DNA of 14,000 bases, from assembly GCA_035622975.1 (NCBI GenBank), contig DASPUH010000119.1:1-14000 (forward strand), in the 5' to 3' direction. The notes beneath the pieces were generated by a model, which worked only from the letters and a program-made list of their open reading frames with translations, had not been told where the DNA came from and made no database searches. Shown piece by piece: positions 1 to 7,301 of this stretch. Numbering within the stretch: position 1 is the first letter of the stretch; every line of letters begins with the position of its first letter. Both the position numbers and the translations under genes were made by a program. This stretch comes from DASPUH01 sp035622975 (GTDB taxonomy: Bacteria; Chloroflexota; Limnocylindria; Limnocylindrales; CSP1-4).

Positions 1-1
1 C

Positions 2-154
2 GCACCCGTCCTGCTCGTCAACCCGACCTCGATCCCCGCCGCGATCGCCCACGAGCTGAGCGTCCTCCAGCCGACCACGATCTACATCGCCGGCGGCACG
101 GCCAGCGTCTCGACGGCCATCCAGACGGCGCTCGGGGCGTACATGGGGCCGTAG
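2..154 (+). CDS. Cell-wall-binding repeat (CWB2) protein, C-terminal fragment
   Basis: Only the last 50 residues lie in the window; the gene begins upstream. The visible part reads as one CWB2 (putative cell wall binding repeat 2) unit: a strand with APVLLV, then IPAAIAHEL, then the hallmark IYIAGG, followed by VSTAIQTAL and the stop. In Gram-positive S-layer proteins, tandem CWB2 repeats bind anionic cell wall polymers, so this is probably the anchoring end of an exported surface protein. Its catalytic or adhesive part cannot be seen. It converges on the membrane-protein gene at 181-702 with 26 bp between stops and no visible terminator. Family assignment is fairly safe from the IYI-GG pattern; the overall function is unknown. 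Confidence 0.75.
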   Translation, partial: APVLLVNPTSIPAAIAHELSVLQPTTIYIAGGTASVSTAIQTALGAYMGP

Positions 155-180
155 ACGAGTGGCGACCCGGAGCGGGGCCC

Positions 181-702
181 TCAGTCCCAGGCGTCCCTCC
201 CGAGCAGCGAGATCAGCATCACCAGCACGAAGACCACGACCGGGATCGCCAGGATCACCTCCAGGAGCACCGTGCCCTGTCCAGACTGGAGGACCAGGCC
301 GAGCAGGGCCCCGAAGATCACCGCGTAGAAGAGGCCCAGGAGCGCCGAGCAGCCCAGGGTTCGGCGGCCCGGCGCGATGATGAGCTTCAGTCCAAATGCT
401 GCCCAGAAGATGTTGCTGATGACCCCGATGAGGATCAACGTCCGAAGCGTGTCGTCCAGGGCGATGCCCTCGACCTCGCCGGCGCTGCCCGCGGCGATGT
501 AGCTGACGATGCCCACGACCGATGGCAGGAACCAGAACAGGCCGACCAGCCCGACCAGCAGGCGCAGGCACCCCACCCCGCGGCGCGGCTCCGCCACCTG
601 CTCGGGCTGGGGCGGCGGCTCGAGCGGGCGCCCCCACTGTGTCCCCGCGTAGCGCTCGCTGTATGACTGGGGCGGCCGCTCAGGGTCGGGCGGGCCGCTC
701 AT
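181..702 (-). CDS. Four-helix membrane protein of unknown function
   Basis: A 173-residue protein I do not recognise. Residues 1-42 are a Pro/Glu/Arg-rich, probably cytosolic, disordered tail. Four hydrophobic helices follow at about 45-70, 87-108, 115-137 and 145-167, separated by short loops; the loop at 72-85 is acidic. No catalytic motif is seen. Its ATG overlaps the stop of the upstream isocitrate lyase/PEP mutase-family gene by four bases (ATGA at 699-702), so it is very likely the last gene of the dtxR-type operon and translated by coupling. Membrane placement is seen in the sequence; a link to metal handling or to the upstream enzyme would be guesswork from position alone. Confidence 0.8.
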   Translation of the reverse strand: MSGPPDPERPPQSYSERYAGTQWGRPLEPPPQPEQVAEPRRGVGCLRLLVGLVGLFWFLPSVVGIVSYIAAGSAGEVEGIALDDTLRTLILIGVISNIFWAAFGLKLIIAPGRRTLGCSALLGLFYAVIFGALLGLVLQSGQGTVLLEVILAIPVVVFVLVMLISLLGRDAWD

Positions 703-1493
703 CCAGTCAGCACGTCCTCGCCCGCAGCGATCGCTGCCGCCACGCGCGCCACCTCCCGCATCGCCAGCCGGTGGATCCAGGGCCCGAACGACACGCGGGC
801 CACGCCGAGCTCGGTCAGCCGCGCCGGTGACGGGGCCTCCGGCCGGGCGTAGATGTTCACCGGCCCGCGGATGCCTTCCACCAGCGCCGTGATGGTGGGC
901 TCATCGGCCACCCAGATGGGATAGATGCAGTCGGCGCCGGCGTCGAGGTAGAGGTTGCCGCGGCGGATCGCCTCCTCGGTGCGCGTCTCCGACGGCCCGA
1001 CCCAGCGGATGTGGACGTCGATGCGGGCATTGATCACCAGCGGGACGCCGGCTGTGGCGGCTGCGGCTCGCACCTCACCCAGCCATCGGGCCTGGATCTC
1101 CGCGTCGCGCACCCCGCCGGCGCGGTGGTCGGTGTCCTCCAGGTTGCAGCCGACGACCCCGGCCCCCAGCATGCGCTCGACGAACTCGTCGGCCGTTAGC
1201 CCGTAGCCCGCTTCGGCGTCCATCGTCACCGGCGCCTGCACGGCCGCGGCGATCCGACCGGCTGCGGCGAACATCGCGTCGGGCGGGGCCTGCTCGCCGT
1301 CCTCGAAACCAAGCGCCTCGGCCACCGCGGCGCTGGACGTCGCGATGACCGGGAACCCGGCGGCCTCGACGGCCCGTGCGCTCGGGACGTCCCACGCGTT
1401 CGGCAGGATCAGCGGACGACCCGCCACGTGGAGCGCCCGGAGGCGCTCGGCCAGCGCCACCAGCCCGGCCCGGTCGTCCCGCGCGGCGCTCAT
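699..1493 (-). CDS. Isocitrate lyase/PEP mutase-family protein
   Basis: A 264-residue TIM-barrel enzyme of the isocitrate lyase/phosphoenolpyruvate mutase superfamily, which makes or breaks C-C or P-C bonds in 2-oxo acids using Mg2+. Visible landmarks are NAWD (32-35), the metal strand MDAEAGYG with D92 and E94, NLED (117-120) and NARID (155-159). The isocitrate lyase loop KKCGH and the methylisocitrate lyase KRCGH are absent, so it is neither a true AceA nor PrpB. It resembles the many uncharacterised members whose substrate is unknown. The ATG at 1493 overlaps the regulator's stop (ATGA, 1490-1493), which fixes this start over a longer in-frame extension reaching 1970. Family is sure; reaction is not. 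Confidence 0.88.
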   Translation of the reverse strand: MSAARDDRAGLVALAERLRALHVAGRPLILPNAWDVPSARAVEAAGFPVIATSSAAVAEALGFEDGEQAPPDAMFAAAGRIAAAVQAPVTMDAEAGYGLTADEFVERMLGAGVVGCNLEDTDHRAGGVRDAEIQARWLGEVRAAAATAGVPLVINARIDVHIRWVGPSETRTEEAIRRGNLYLDAGADCIYPIWVADEPTITALVEGIRGPVNIYARPEAPSPARLTELGVARVSFGPWIHRLAMREVARVAAAIAAGEDVLTG

Positions 1494-2245
1494 GCTCCGG
1501 GCCGGCCGACCGCCACGGTGTCGGGGACGTGGTGGAAGAGCGTCGGGTCGGCGCGCCCCGGCAGCACGCGGATCAGCCCGGCCGGCCGCAGGCCCATCGA
1601 CGAGCGGCCGCGCGGGCCGTCGAGGGTGATCGAGTCTCGCCCGGTCGAGACCTCCTGGACCGTGGCATGGGCGCCGGGTACGAGACCCTGCTGCTCGAGG
1701 TACACCAGCAGCTCGGCGTCCTCCTCCGCCTGTTCGGTGATGCGGTAGATGGTGACCGTCATGCCGGCCTCGATCTGGTTCAGCGGCGTCCCGCGTGGCC
1801 GTGCGCGTGCGGCGTCCGCGTCGATGGGATTGCCGTGCGGGCAGGTCGTGGGATAGCCGACGAGCTCCGCGATGGCGGCCTCGACTCGCGGCGAGACCGA
1901 CCCCTGGAGACGGCCCGCCTCTTCGTCGGACTCGGCCCACCCCAGCCCGATGACCGATGTGAGCAGCCACTCGAGCAGCGAGTGGCGCCGGAAGATGGTG
2001 TCCGCGGCCTCCCGGCCGCGCGGCGTCAGCGACAGCTCGCGTCCGTCAGCCACGTGCACCAACCCGTCGGCCACGAGCCGACCGACCATCTCCGACGCCG
2101 CCTGGGGCGAGACGTGCAGGCTGCGGGCCAGGACCGACGCCTGCGTCGTCGTGCCCCCGTCGGTCATGGCCCGCACGGCCAGGAGGTAGTGCTGGGCGGC
2201 CTCAGAAGGGACGAGCTCGGGGGCGCCGTCGTGCGGCTGGCTCAT
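1490..2245 (-). CDS. DtxR/MntR-family regulator with altered metal site
   Basis: A 251-residue homologue of metal-dependent repressors. It has an N-terminal winged helix (about 14-78, recognition region VSPQAASEMVGRLV), a dimerisation/metal domain (about 85-140, ending in CPHGNPI at 135-141) and a C-terminal FeoA/SH3-like domain (about 155-228). Aligning by eye to corynebacterial DtxR without gaps (offset +9), H79 and E83 are kept as H88 and E92, but H98 is D107, C102 is G111, E105 is Q114 and H106 is G115. The primary metal site is therefore missing. I chose ATG 2245 (MSQPHDG) over an in-frame codon at 2278 because the extra residues match nothing. It diverges from efeU, so control of iron uptake and of its own operon is likely. 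The metal or ligand sensed is open. Confidence 0.87.
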   Translation of the reverse strand: MSQPHDGAPELVPSEAAQHYLLAVRAMTDGGTTTQASVLARSLHVSPQAASEMVGRLVADGLVHVADGRELSLTPRGREAADTIFRRHSLLEWLLTSVIGLGWAESDEEAGRLQGSVSPRVEAAIAELVGYPTTCPHGNPIDADAARARPRGTPLNQIEAGMTVTIYRITEQAEEDAELLVYLEQQGLVPGAHATVQEVSTGRDSITLDGPRGRSSMGLRPAGLIRVLPGRADPTLFHHVPDTVAVGRPGA

Positions 2246-2282
2246 GCGCCGATGGTAGCGCCAGCAACTGCCCGCCACGTCG

Positions 2283-2288
2283 TGTCAA
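2283..2288 (-). promoter_or_regulatory. Candidate -35 of the regulator operon
   Basis: On the minus strand these bases read TTGACA, a perfect -35 hexamer, 38 nt before the ATG at 2245. No good -10 lies at 16-18 nt: the best TATAAT-like hexamer, TACCAT (2257-2252), is 25 nt away and only six bases before the ATG. Either the -10 is weak or the TACCAT drives a near-leaderless message. The hexamer overlaps the left arm of the inverted repeat at 2285-2298. Confidence 0.35.
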
Positions 2289-2298
2289 GGGGGCTTGA
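2285..2298. promoter_or_regulatory. Inverted repeat, candidate operator
   Basis: TCAAG, four G bases, then CTTGA form a perfect 5-bp inverted repeat in the 171-bp region between the divergent DtxR-like gene and efeU. A third CTTGA half-site occurs at 2317-2321. It overlaps the candidate -35 of the regulator and lies just upstream of the candidate efeU promoter, the usual place for an operator controlling both directions. It does not resemble the TTAGG-type IdeR/DtxR box, which agrees with the regulator's unusual metal site. Operator function is inferred. Confidence 0.4.
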
Positions 2299-2317
2299 AT
2301 CGCGCCATCAGGAGCGC

Positions 2318-2347
2318 TTGACGACCTCAGCGACGGCCCGCTAGCAT
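2318..2347 (+). promoter_or_regulatory. Candidate promoter of the efeUOB run
   Basis: TTGACG (2318-2323) is followed after 18 nt by TAGCAT (2342-2347), matching the sigma-70 consensus at five and four of six positions. A start near 2354 would leave a leader of about 60 nt before the GTG at 2417. It is the best match in this intergenic region but is unproven. Confidence 0.35.
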
Positions 2348-2416
2348 GGTCGCCTAATCCCGAGCCGCCAGGTCGGATATGGCGGGTGGCAGGACACGGC
2401 CCAGGTGGAGGCGCCC

Positions 2417-3277
2417 GTGCTGGCGACGTTCGTGATCGGCCTGCGAGAGGGACTCGAGGCGGCCCTCATCGTGGGCATCGTCGCGGCCTTCCTGCGCCAG
2501 CGCGGCCGCTCCGACGCGCTCCGCCTCGTGTGGCTCGGTATCGCCATCGCCGTGGCCATCTGCGTCACGGTGGCGGTCGGGCTGCAGCTCCTGTCGGCGG
2601 AACTGCCGGCGGCCCAGCAGGAAGGGCTGGAGACGGTCGTCGGGGCGGCGGCCGTGGTGATGGTCAGCTACATGGTCGTGTGGATGCGCCGCCACGCCCG
2701 CGACCTGAAGGGTCAGCTCGAAGGCGCCACCGCGTCGGCGCTCGCCGAGGGGACAGCCTGGGCCCTGGTCCTGATGGCCTTCCTGGCCGTGCTACGCGAG
2801 GGCTTCGAGACTGCGGTCTTCCTGCTGGCGGCCTTCCAAGCCGCCGTCGATCCCATGCTGGCCGGCCTCGGCGCCCTGATCGGGATCCTCATCGCATGCG
2901 TCGTCGGCTACGGCATCTACCGCGGCGGGGTGCGCCTCAACCTGTCGCGGTTCTTCCGTTTCACCGGCCTCGTCCTGGTCCTCGTGGCGGCCGGCCTGGT
3001 GGCGACGGCGCTGCACACGGCGCACGAGGCAGGCTGGCTGGACATCGGCCAACAGCAGGTGATGGACCTGGGCTGGCTGGTCCAGCCGGGTTCCATCCAG
3101 GAGGCTCTGCTGACGGGCGTGCTCGGGGTCCGCCAGCAGCCGGTCCTGATCGAGGTGCTCGGCTACCTGCTGTACCTGGTCCCGCTGGGCCTGTACGTGG
3201 CCTGGCCGCAGCGCCGCCCCGCGCCCCGGGTGTCGTCGGGCACAGCGGACCAGGCGATCGCACCAGCGCCGCATTGA
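2417..3277 (+). CDS. efeU: FTR1-family iron permease EfeU
   Basis: A 286-residue inner-membrane permease that carries iron across the cytoplasmic membrane in the EfeUOB system. Both signature REXXE iron-binding motifs are present: REGLE at 10-14 and REGFE at 127-131, each inside a membrane helix. About seven hydrophobic segments can be traced, roughly 2-25, 36-59, 70-90, 113-141, 147-169, 181-200 and 245-263. I start at GTG 2417, not GTG 2405: GGAGG at 2407-2411 is ideally spaced for it, and the resulting N-terminus (MLATFVIGLREGLEAAL) begins where known EfeU proteins do. The stop overlaps efeO's ATG as TGATG. The Ala/Pro-rich C-terminal tail is probably cytosolic. Identity is very secure. 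Confidence 0.95.
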   Translation: MLATFVIGLREGLEAALIVGIVAAFLRQRGRSDALRLVWLGIAIAVAICVTVAVGLQLLSAELPAAQQEGLETVVGAAAVVMVSYMVVWMRRHARDLKGQLEGATASALAEGTAWALVLMAFLAVLREGFETAVFLLAAFQAAVDPMLAGLGALIGILIACVVGYGIYRGGVRLNLSRFFRFTGLVLVLVAAGLVATALHTAHEAGWLDIGQQQVMDLGWLVQPGSIQEALLTGVLGVRQQPVLIEVLGYLLYLVPLGLYVAWPQRRPAPRVSSGTADQAIAPAPH

Positions 3278-4452
3278 TGGGTCTGCGGACCGCCCTGTCC
3301 CTGGGTCTCGTGGCGGTGGTATCGGCGGCCTGCGGTGGCAACGCCACGCCGGGCGCCAGTGGTTCGGTCGAGGCCGCGGCGACGATCGTCCACGTGACCA
3401 TCACGCCGGACGGCTGCCCGCCCGACCCGTCGACCATCCCGGCCGGGCCGGTCACCTTCAAGGTCGCCAACGATGGCGCGTCAAGCGCCTCGGAGGTGGA
3501 GCTCGAGCAGAACGACGTGGTCCTGGGTGAGAAGGAGGATCTGCCGCCCGGCCTCTCAGGTACGTTTTCGCTCGTCCTGGCGGCCGGGACGTATGCGCTC
3601 TCCTGCCCCGGCACGACCGCCGGCACGGCATCGCTCACCGTGACGGCAGCGTCCGGCGGCGCACCATCGAACGCTCCTGCCGCCAGTCCATCTGGCGCGG
3701 TCAGCGCATCCACGACGGCCGCGCTGGCCCAGGCGACGGTCGCCTACGCGGTCTACGTCCGTACCCAGGTGGCCCGACTGGTCACTTCGACGACCGCCTT
3801 CGCGCAGGCGGTGGAGGCCGGGGACGTGGCGCTGGCGAAGAGCCGGTACGCCGCGCCGCGCGTGTTCTATGAGCGCATCGAACCGGTCGCCGAGAGCTTC
3901 GGCGACCTCGACCTGCGCATCGACGGCCGTGCTGACGACGCGGCCTCAGCGGATGCGTTCACCGGCTTCCACCGGCTGGAGCAGGCCCTGTGGGTGGCCG
4001 GCGACACGACCGGCATGACGCCCATCGCGACCCAGCTGGTGAGCGACGTGACGCAGCTCCAGGCGCTCGTGGCCTCCGCGACCTACCAGCCAGCCCAGCT
4101 GGCCAACGGCGCGAGCGAGCTGCTCGACGAGGTCGCGTCGTCCAAGATCACCGGCGAGGAGGAGCGGTACTCCCACCTCGACCTCATCGATTTCCAGGCC
4201 AATGTCGATGGCGCGCAGGAGGCGTTCGAGCTGCTGCGGCCGGCCTTGGTGGAGATCGACCCCGCGCTCGCCTCCACGATCGAGGGGCGCTTCACCGACG
4301 TGGACGCGAGCCTCCAGCTCCACCGCCAGGGCGACGGCTTCGTCCTCTATACGGCCCTCAGCGCAACGGACACGAGGACGCTCGCGCAGGCCGTCGATGC
4401 GCTCGCCGAGCCGCTGTCGCAGGTGGCGGCCGAGGTCGTCGGCAACGGCTGA
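3277..4452 (+). CDS. efeO: EfeO: cupredoxin/M75 iron-binding lipoprotein
   Basis: A 391-residue exported iron-binding component of EfeUOB, thought to bind iron outside the membrane and hand it to EfeU. The N-terminus is a short hydrophobic signal with a lipobox-like SAAC, giving a lipidated C19; the box is not textbook (Ser at -3). Residues 35-124 form the EfeO cupredoxin-like domain with the conserved Cys pair C47 and C110 and an acidic stretch (EVELEQND, 73-80). A Ser/Ala/Pro linker (125-147) leads to the M75 imelysin-type helical domain (about 148-388) carrying the HXXE motif as HRLE at 232-235. The ATG overlaps the efeU stop by one base (TGATG at 3275-3279), implying coupled translation. 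Length and domain order match full-length EfeO. Confidence 0.95.
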   Translation: MGLRTALSLGLVAVVSAACGGNATPGASGSVEAAATIVHVTITPDGCPPDPSTIPAGPVTFKVANDGASSASEVELEQNDVVLGEKEDLPPGLSGTFSLVLAAGTYALSCPGTTAGTASLTVTAASGGAPSNAPAASPSGAVSASTTAALAQATVAYAVYVRTQVARLVTSTTAFAQAVEAGDVALAKSRYAAPRVFYERIEPVAESFGDLDLRIDGRADDAASADAFTGFHRLEQALWVAGDTTGMTPIATQLVSDVTQLQALVASATYQPAQLANGASELLDEVASSKITGEEERYSHLDLIDFQANVDGAQEAFELLRPALVEIDPALASTIEGRFTDVDASLQLHRQGDGFVLYTALSATDTRTLAQAVDALAEPLSQVAAEVVGNG

Positions 4453-5722
4453 GCACGGCTTCAGCCGCCGCCGCTTCCTGACCGCCGGGGCCGCCGTCAC
4501 CGGTGCCACCCTCATCGGTGGCCTTGGCGGGTACGAGGCTGCCGTGCTGGGACGGGACGACACGCAGGCCGTTTCCGGTGGCCCGACCGCCACGAGCACC
4601 CCGCCCTCGGCGGCCGTGCCGTTCACCGGCGCGCACCAGGCGGGTATCGCGACGCCCGCTCAGGACCGGCTCGCGATGGCCGCCTTCGACCTGTCGACAT
4701 CCAGTCGCGATGACGTCGTGGCGATGCTCAGGACATGGACGGCCGCCGCCACCCTGATGGTCCAGGGCCGACCGGTCGGCGACGTGGAGAACGCCCCGCT
4801 CGCCCCGGCAGTCGACACCGGTGAGGCCTACGGCTTGGCGCCGGCCAGCCTGACCCTCACCGTGGGCTTCGGGCCGTCGATGTTCGACGGGCGCTACGGG
4901 CTTGGCAGCCGGCGCCCAGCAGCCCTCGCGGACCTGCCGCAGCTGCCGGGTGACGACCTCGACCCCGACCTGTCCGGTGGCGACCTGGTCGTGCAGGCGT
5001 GCGCCGACGACCCGCAGGTCGCATTCCACGCGGTGCGAAACCTGGCCCGCCTGGGGCGCGGGACGGCAGCCGTGCGGTGGTTCCAGCTGGGTTTCGGGCG
5101 GACGTCCAGCACCAGCAGCGCCCAGGTCACGCCGCGCAACCTGCAGGGCTTCAAGGACGGCACCAACAACATCGTGGCCGAGGATGCGGCCGCCATGGAC
5201 AGCTTCGTATGGGTCGGCGACGAGGGCGAGCAGGCCTGGATGCGCGGCGGGACGTACATGGTCACGCGCCGCATCCGCATGTTCATCGAGGCCTGGGATC
5301 GCGACAGCTTCGGCGACCAGGAGAGCGTCATCGGGCGCCACAAGATCTCCGGCGCGCCCCTCGGCGCCCAGGCGGAACACGACGCGGTCGACCTCACCGC
5401 CGTCGATGCGCAGGGCCACCCGGTGATCCCCGCGACTGCCCACATCCGCTTGGCCGCTCCGTCGAACAACGGCGGGCAACGCATCCTGCGGCGGGGCTAC
5501 TCGTTCACCGACGGCATCGACCCGGTCACGGGCGAATTGGATGCGGGCCTCTTCTTCATCTGCTTCCAGCGGGACCCGCGGGATGGCTTCGTGGCGCTCC
5601 AGCGTCAGTTGGGCGCGCATGATGCGCTGAACGAATACATCCGCCACACGGGGAGCGGCCTGTTCGCCTGTCCCCCCGGCGTGGCGACCGGCGGCTGGTG
5701 GGGGCAGGGGCTCCTCGGCTAG
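4397..5722 (+). CDS. efeB: EfeB: Tat-exported dye-decolorizing heme peroxidase
   Basis: A 441-residue DyP-type heme peroxidase, the third EfeUOB part. It is exported folded by the Tat system and proposed to oxidise ferrous iron or release iron from heme. The Tat signal is clear: SRRRFL at 23-28, then a hydrophobic stretch to about 45. The mature protein has the DyP motif GFKDG (251-255, catalytic Asp 254), the proximal heme ligand H349 in AHIRLAAP, the distal Arg in LRRGYSF (365/366) and the usual C-terminal FICFQRDPRDGF block. The start is the difficulty: no ATG, GTG or TTG lies between the efeO stop and the Tat motif. The nearest is ATG 4397, inside efeO (56-bp overlap), preceded by AGG at 4388-4390. 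Function is secure; the exact start is less so. Confidence 0.93.
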   Translation: MRSPSRCRRWRPRSSATAEHGFSRRRFLTAGAAVTGATLIGGLGGYEAAVLGRDDTQAVSGGPTATSTPPSAAVPFTGAHQAGIATPAQDRLAMAAFDLSTSSRDDVVAMLRTWTAAATLMVQGRPVGDVENAPLAPAVDTGEAYGLAPASLTLTVGFGPSMFDGRYGLGSRRPAALADLPQLPGDDLDPDLSGGDLVVQACADDPQVAFHAVRNLARLGRGTAAVRWFQLGFGRTSSTSSAQVTPRNLQGFKDGTNNIVAEDAAAMDSFVWVGDEGEQAWMRGGTYMVTRRIRMFIEAWDRDSFGDQESVIGRHKISGAPLGAQAEHDAVDLTAVDAQGHPVIPATAHIRLAAPSNNGGQRILRRGYSFTDGIDPVTGELDAGLFFICFQRDPRDGFVALQRQLGAHDALNEYIRHTGSGLFACPPGVATGGWWGQGLLG

Positions 5723-5818
5723 AGCGGGCCGCAGGCCGGGCGGCGTAGCCCGAGGGGCATCGCGGACGAACCGACTGGTCTATCGTCGTTGGCCAGCCGA
5801 TCCACATGGAGGCCTTGG

Positions 5819-6295
5819 ATGATCAGCGAACCGGTCCGAGCTCTGCTCGTGGCCCAGGTCGGGCACGAGCTGGGGGCTCACCAGATGTACATGGGCATCG
5901 GGCTCAGCTTCGAGCGGCAGAGCCTGAACGGGTGGGCGAAGTTCTTCCGGGACCAGGCCATCGAGGAGGCCGGCCACGCGACACGGATCACGACATTCCT
6001 CATCGACAACGAGGTGCCGTTCGACCTGCCGGCCGTGCGATCCGCAGTGACCACGTACGGATCCGCCACGGAGGCCGTCCAGGCGGCGCTTGCCAGCGAG
6101 GTGCGTGTCACGGCCCAGTTCGACGCCCTGGCCGCGGCCGCCATCAAGGCCGGCGACCACCGCAGCCTGCAGTTCCTCCAGTGGTTCATCGACGAACAGG
6201 TGGAAGAGGAGCGCACGATGCGCGGTCTCCTCGACCTCCTCGCCAGTGGCGTCAACCTGTTCCAGGCCGAGCCGCTGCTGGAGAAGCTGGGCTAG
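5819..6295 (+). CDS. Non-heme ferritin, iron storage
   Basis: A 158-residue bacterial ferritin-fold subunit expected to form a 24-mer cage that oxidises Fe(II) and stores it as mineral. All ferroxidase residues of E. coli FtnA occur at the same numbers: E17, E50, H53, E94, Q127 and E130, together with E49, E126 and E129 of the third site. No heme-binding Met of bacterioferritin is evident, so this is FtnA-like. ATG 5819 is chosen over an in-frame codon at 5789 because GGAGG (5808-5812) is six bases upstream and the residue numbering then matches FtnA exactly. It follows efeB by 96 bp, with no strong terminator or promoter between, so it may be cotranscribed with the importer. Identity is very secure. 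Confidence 0.96.
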   Translation: MISEPVRALLVAQVGHELGAHQMYMGIGLSFERQSLNGWAKFFRDQAIEEAGHATRITTFLIDNEVPFDLPAVRSAVTTYGSATEAVQAALASEVRVTAQFDALAAAAIKAGDHRSLQFLQWFIDEQVEEERTMRGLLDLLASGVNLFQAEPLLEKLG

Positions 6296-6329
6296 CCTCG
6301 CGCGACGCGGCAGACGCAGGGAGGACGTC

Positions 6330-7301
6330 GTGGCCCGACTGGTCGAGTGCGTGCCCAACTTCAGCGAGGGTCGCCGGCCGGACGTGGTCGACCGGCTGGC
6401 CGCGGCCGTGGTGTCGACGCCGGACGTGTACCTTCTCGATCGCACGTCCGACGCGGACCACAACCGCTCCGTCCTCACGTTCGCCGGACCGCCGCAGCCG
6501 GTCGCAGCGGCCATGGAGGCCGCGGTCGCGGTGGCCCTGCGCCGCATCGACATGACGGCCCACGAGGGCCAGCATCCCCGTATCGGGGCCGTGGACGTGG
6601 TGCCCTTCGTGCCGCTCGGCGACAGCACCATCGACGACTGCATCGAGATGGCGCGAGCATTCGGGGCCCGGATCGCGGAGCGCTTCGACCTGCCGGTCTA
6701 CCTGTACGCGAGGGCGGCGACCAGGCCGGATCGGGTCATCCTGGCGGACGTCCGGCGGCCCCAGTTCGAAGGCCTCCGCGAGACCATCGGCCAGCACGGC
6801 CGGGAGCCCGACTACGGCCCACCGCGAGTGCACCCCACGGGCGGCGCCGTGGCTGTCGGGGCGCGCCCGTTCCTCATCGCCTACAACATCAACCTGGCGT
6901 CACCGGACGTGGACCTCGCCAAGCGCATCGCGCGACGGGTCCGCGAGAGCTCGGGCGGCCTGCCACGCGTTCAGGCGCTGGGGCTGCCGCTGGAGGAACT
7001 GGGGTGTGCCCAGGTCTCGATGAACCTGCTCGACTTCAGTGTGACCTCGCTGTGGTTGGTCTGGGAGACGGTCCGCGCGCTCGCCGCTGACGAAGGCGTG
7101 GGACTTCGGGAATCGGAGCTCATCGGGCTGGCGCCGCTGGCGGCACTGCGTGAGGTGGCGGACCACATCGGGGCACCGGACGACGACTCCGTGGAGGCGC
7201 GCCTGCGCGCCGCGGCGGAGTGGCTCCGCATCCGCGACTTCCGGCCCGACATGGCCCTCGAGCTGCGGCTTGCCGCGGCGATGGGGGGCTCCGCCTCGTG
7301 A
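6330..7301 (+). CDS. Glutamate formimidoyltransferase
   Basis: A 323-residue homologue of the formiminotransferase part of FtcD. It moves the formimino group from N-formimino-L-glutamate to tetrahydrofolate, the last step of one histidine breakdown route. The N-terminus VECVPNFSEG is diagnostic, and HEGQHPR (78-84) supplies the catalytic His equivalent to mammalian FTCD His82. FLIAYNINL and the C-terminal two-layer domain are also present. The cyclodeaminase domain of the animal fusion is absent, as is usual in bacteria, and I see no separate cyclodeaminase gene here. The GTG start has AGGGAGG (6318-6324) five bases upstream. It starts 34 bp after the ferritin stop and overlaps hutI by four bases. 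Confidence 0.94.
   Translation: MARLVECVPNFSEGRRPDVVDRLAAAVVSTPDVYLLDRTSDADHNRSVLTFAGPPQPVAAAMEAAVAVALRRIDMTAHEGQHPRIGAVDVVPFVPLGDSTIDDCIEMARAFGARIAERFDLPVYLYARAATRPDRVILADVRRPQFEGLRETIGQHGREPDYGPPRVHPTGGAVAVGARPFLIAYNINLASPDVDLAKRIARRVRESSGGLPRVQALGLPLEELGCAQVSMNLLDFSVTSLWLVWETVRALAADEGVGLRESELIGLAPLAALREVADHIGAPDDDSVEARLRAAAEWLRIRDFRPDMALELRLAAAMGGSAS

Noticed and set aside
2386..3276. Long open frame running through efeU and continuous with efeO, suggesting a 688-residue fusion
   Set aside because: The upstream part is a low-complexity Arg/Gly/Pro shadow of efeU in another frame. The lipoprotein signal of EfeO begins exactly at ATG 3277, overlapping the efeU stop.
4358..5647. 429-residue minus-strand open frame antisense to efeB
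   Set aside because: No recognisable motif; efeB on the plus strand has every catalytic residue of its family.
5737..5752. CGGGC/GCCCG mini-hairpin after efeB
   Set aside because: A 5-bp stem without a T-run; too weak to separate efeB from ferritin transcriptionally.
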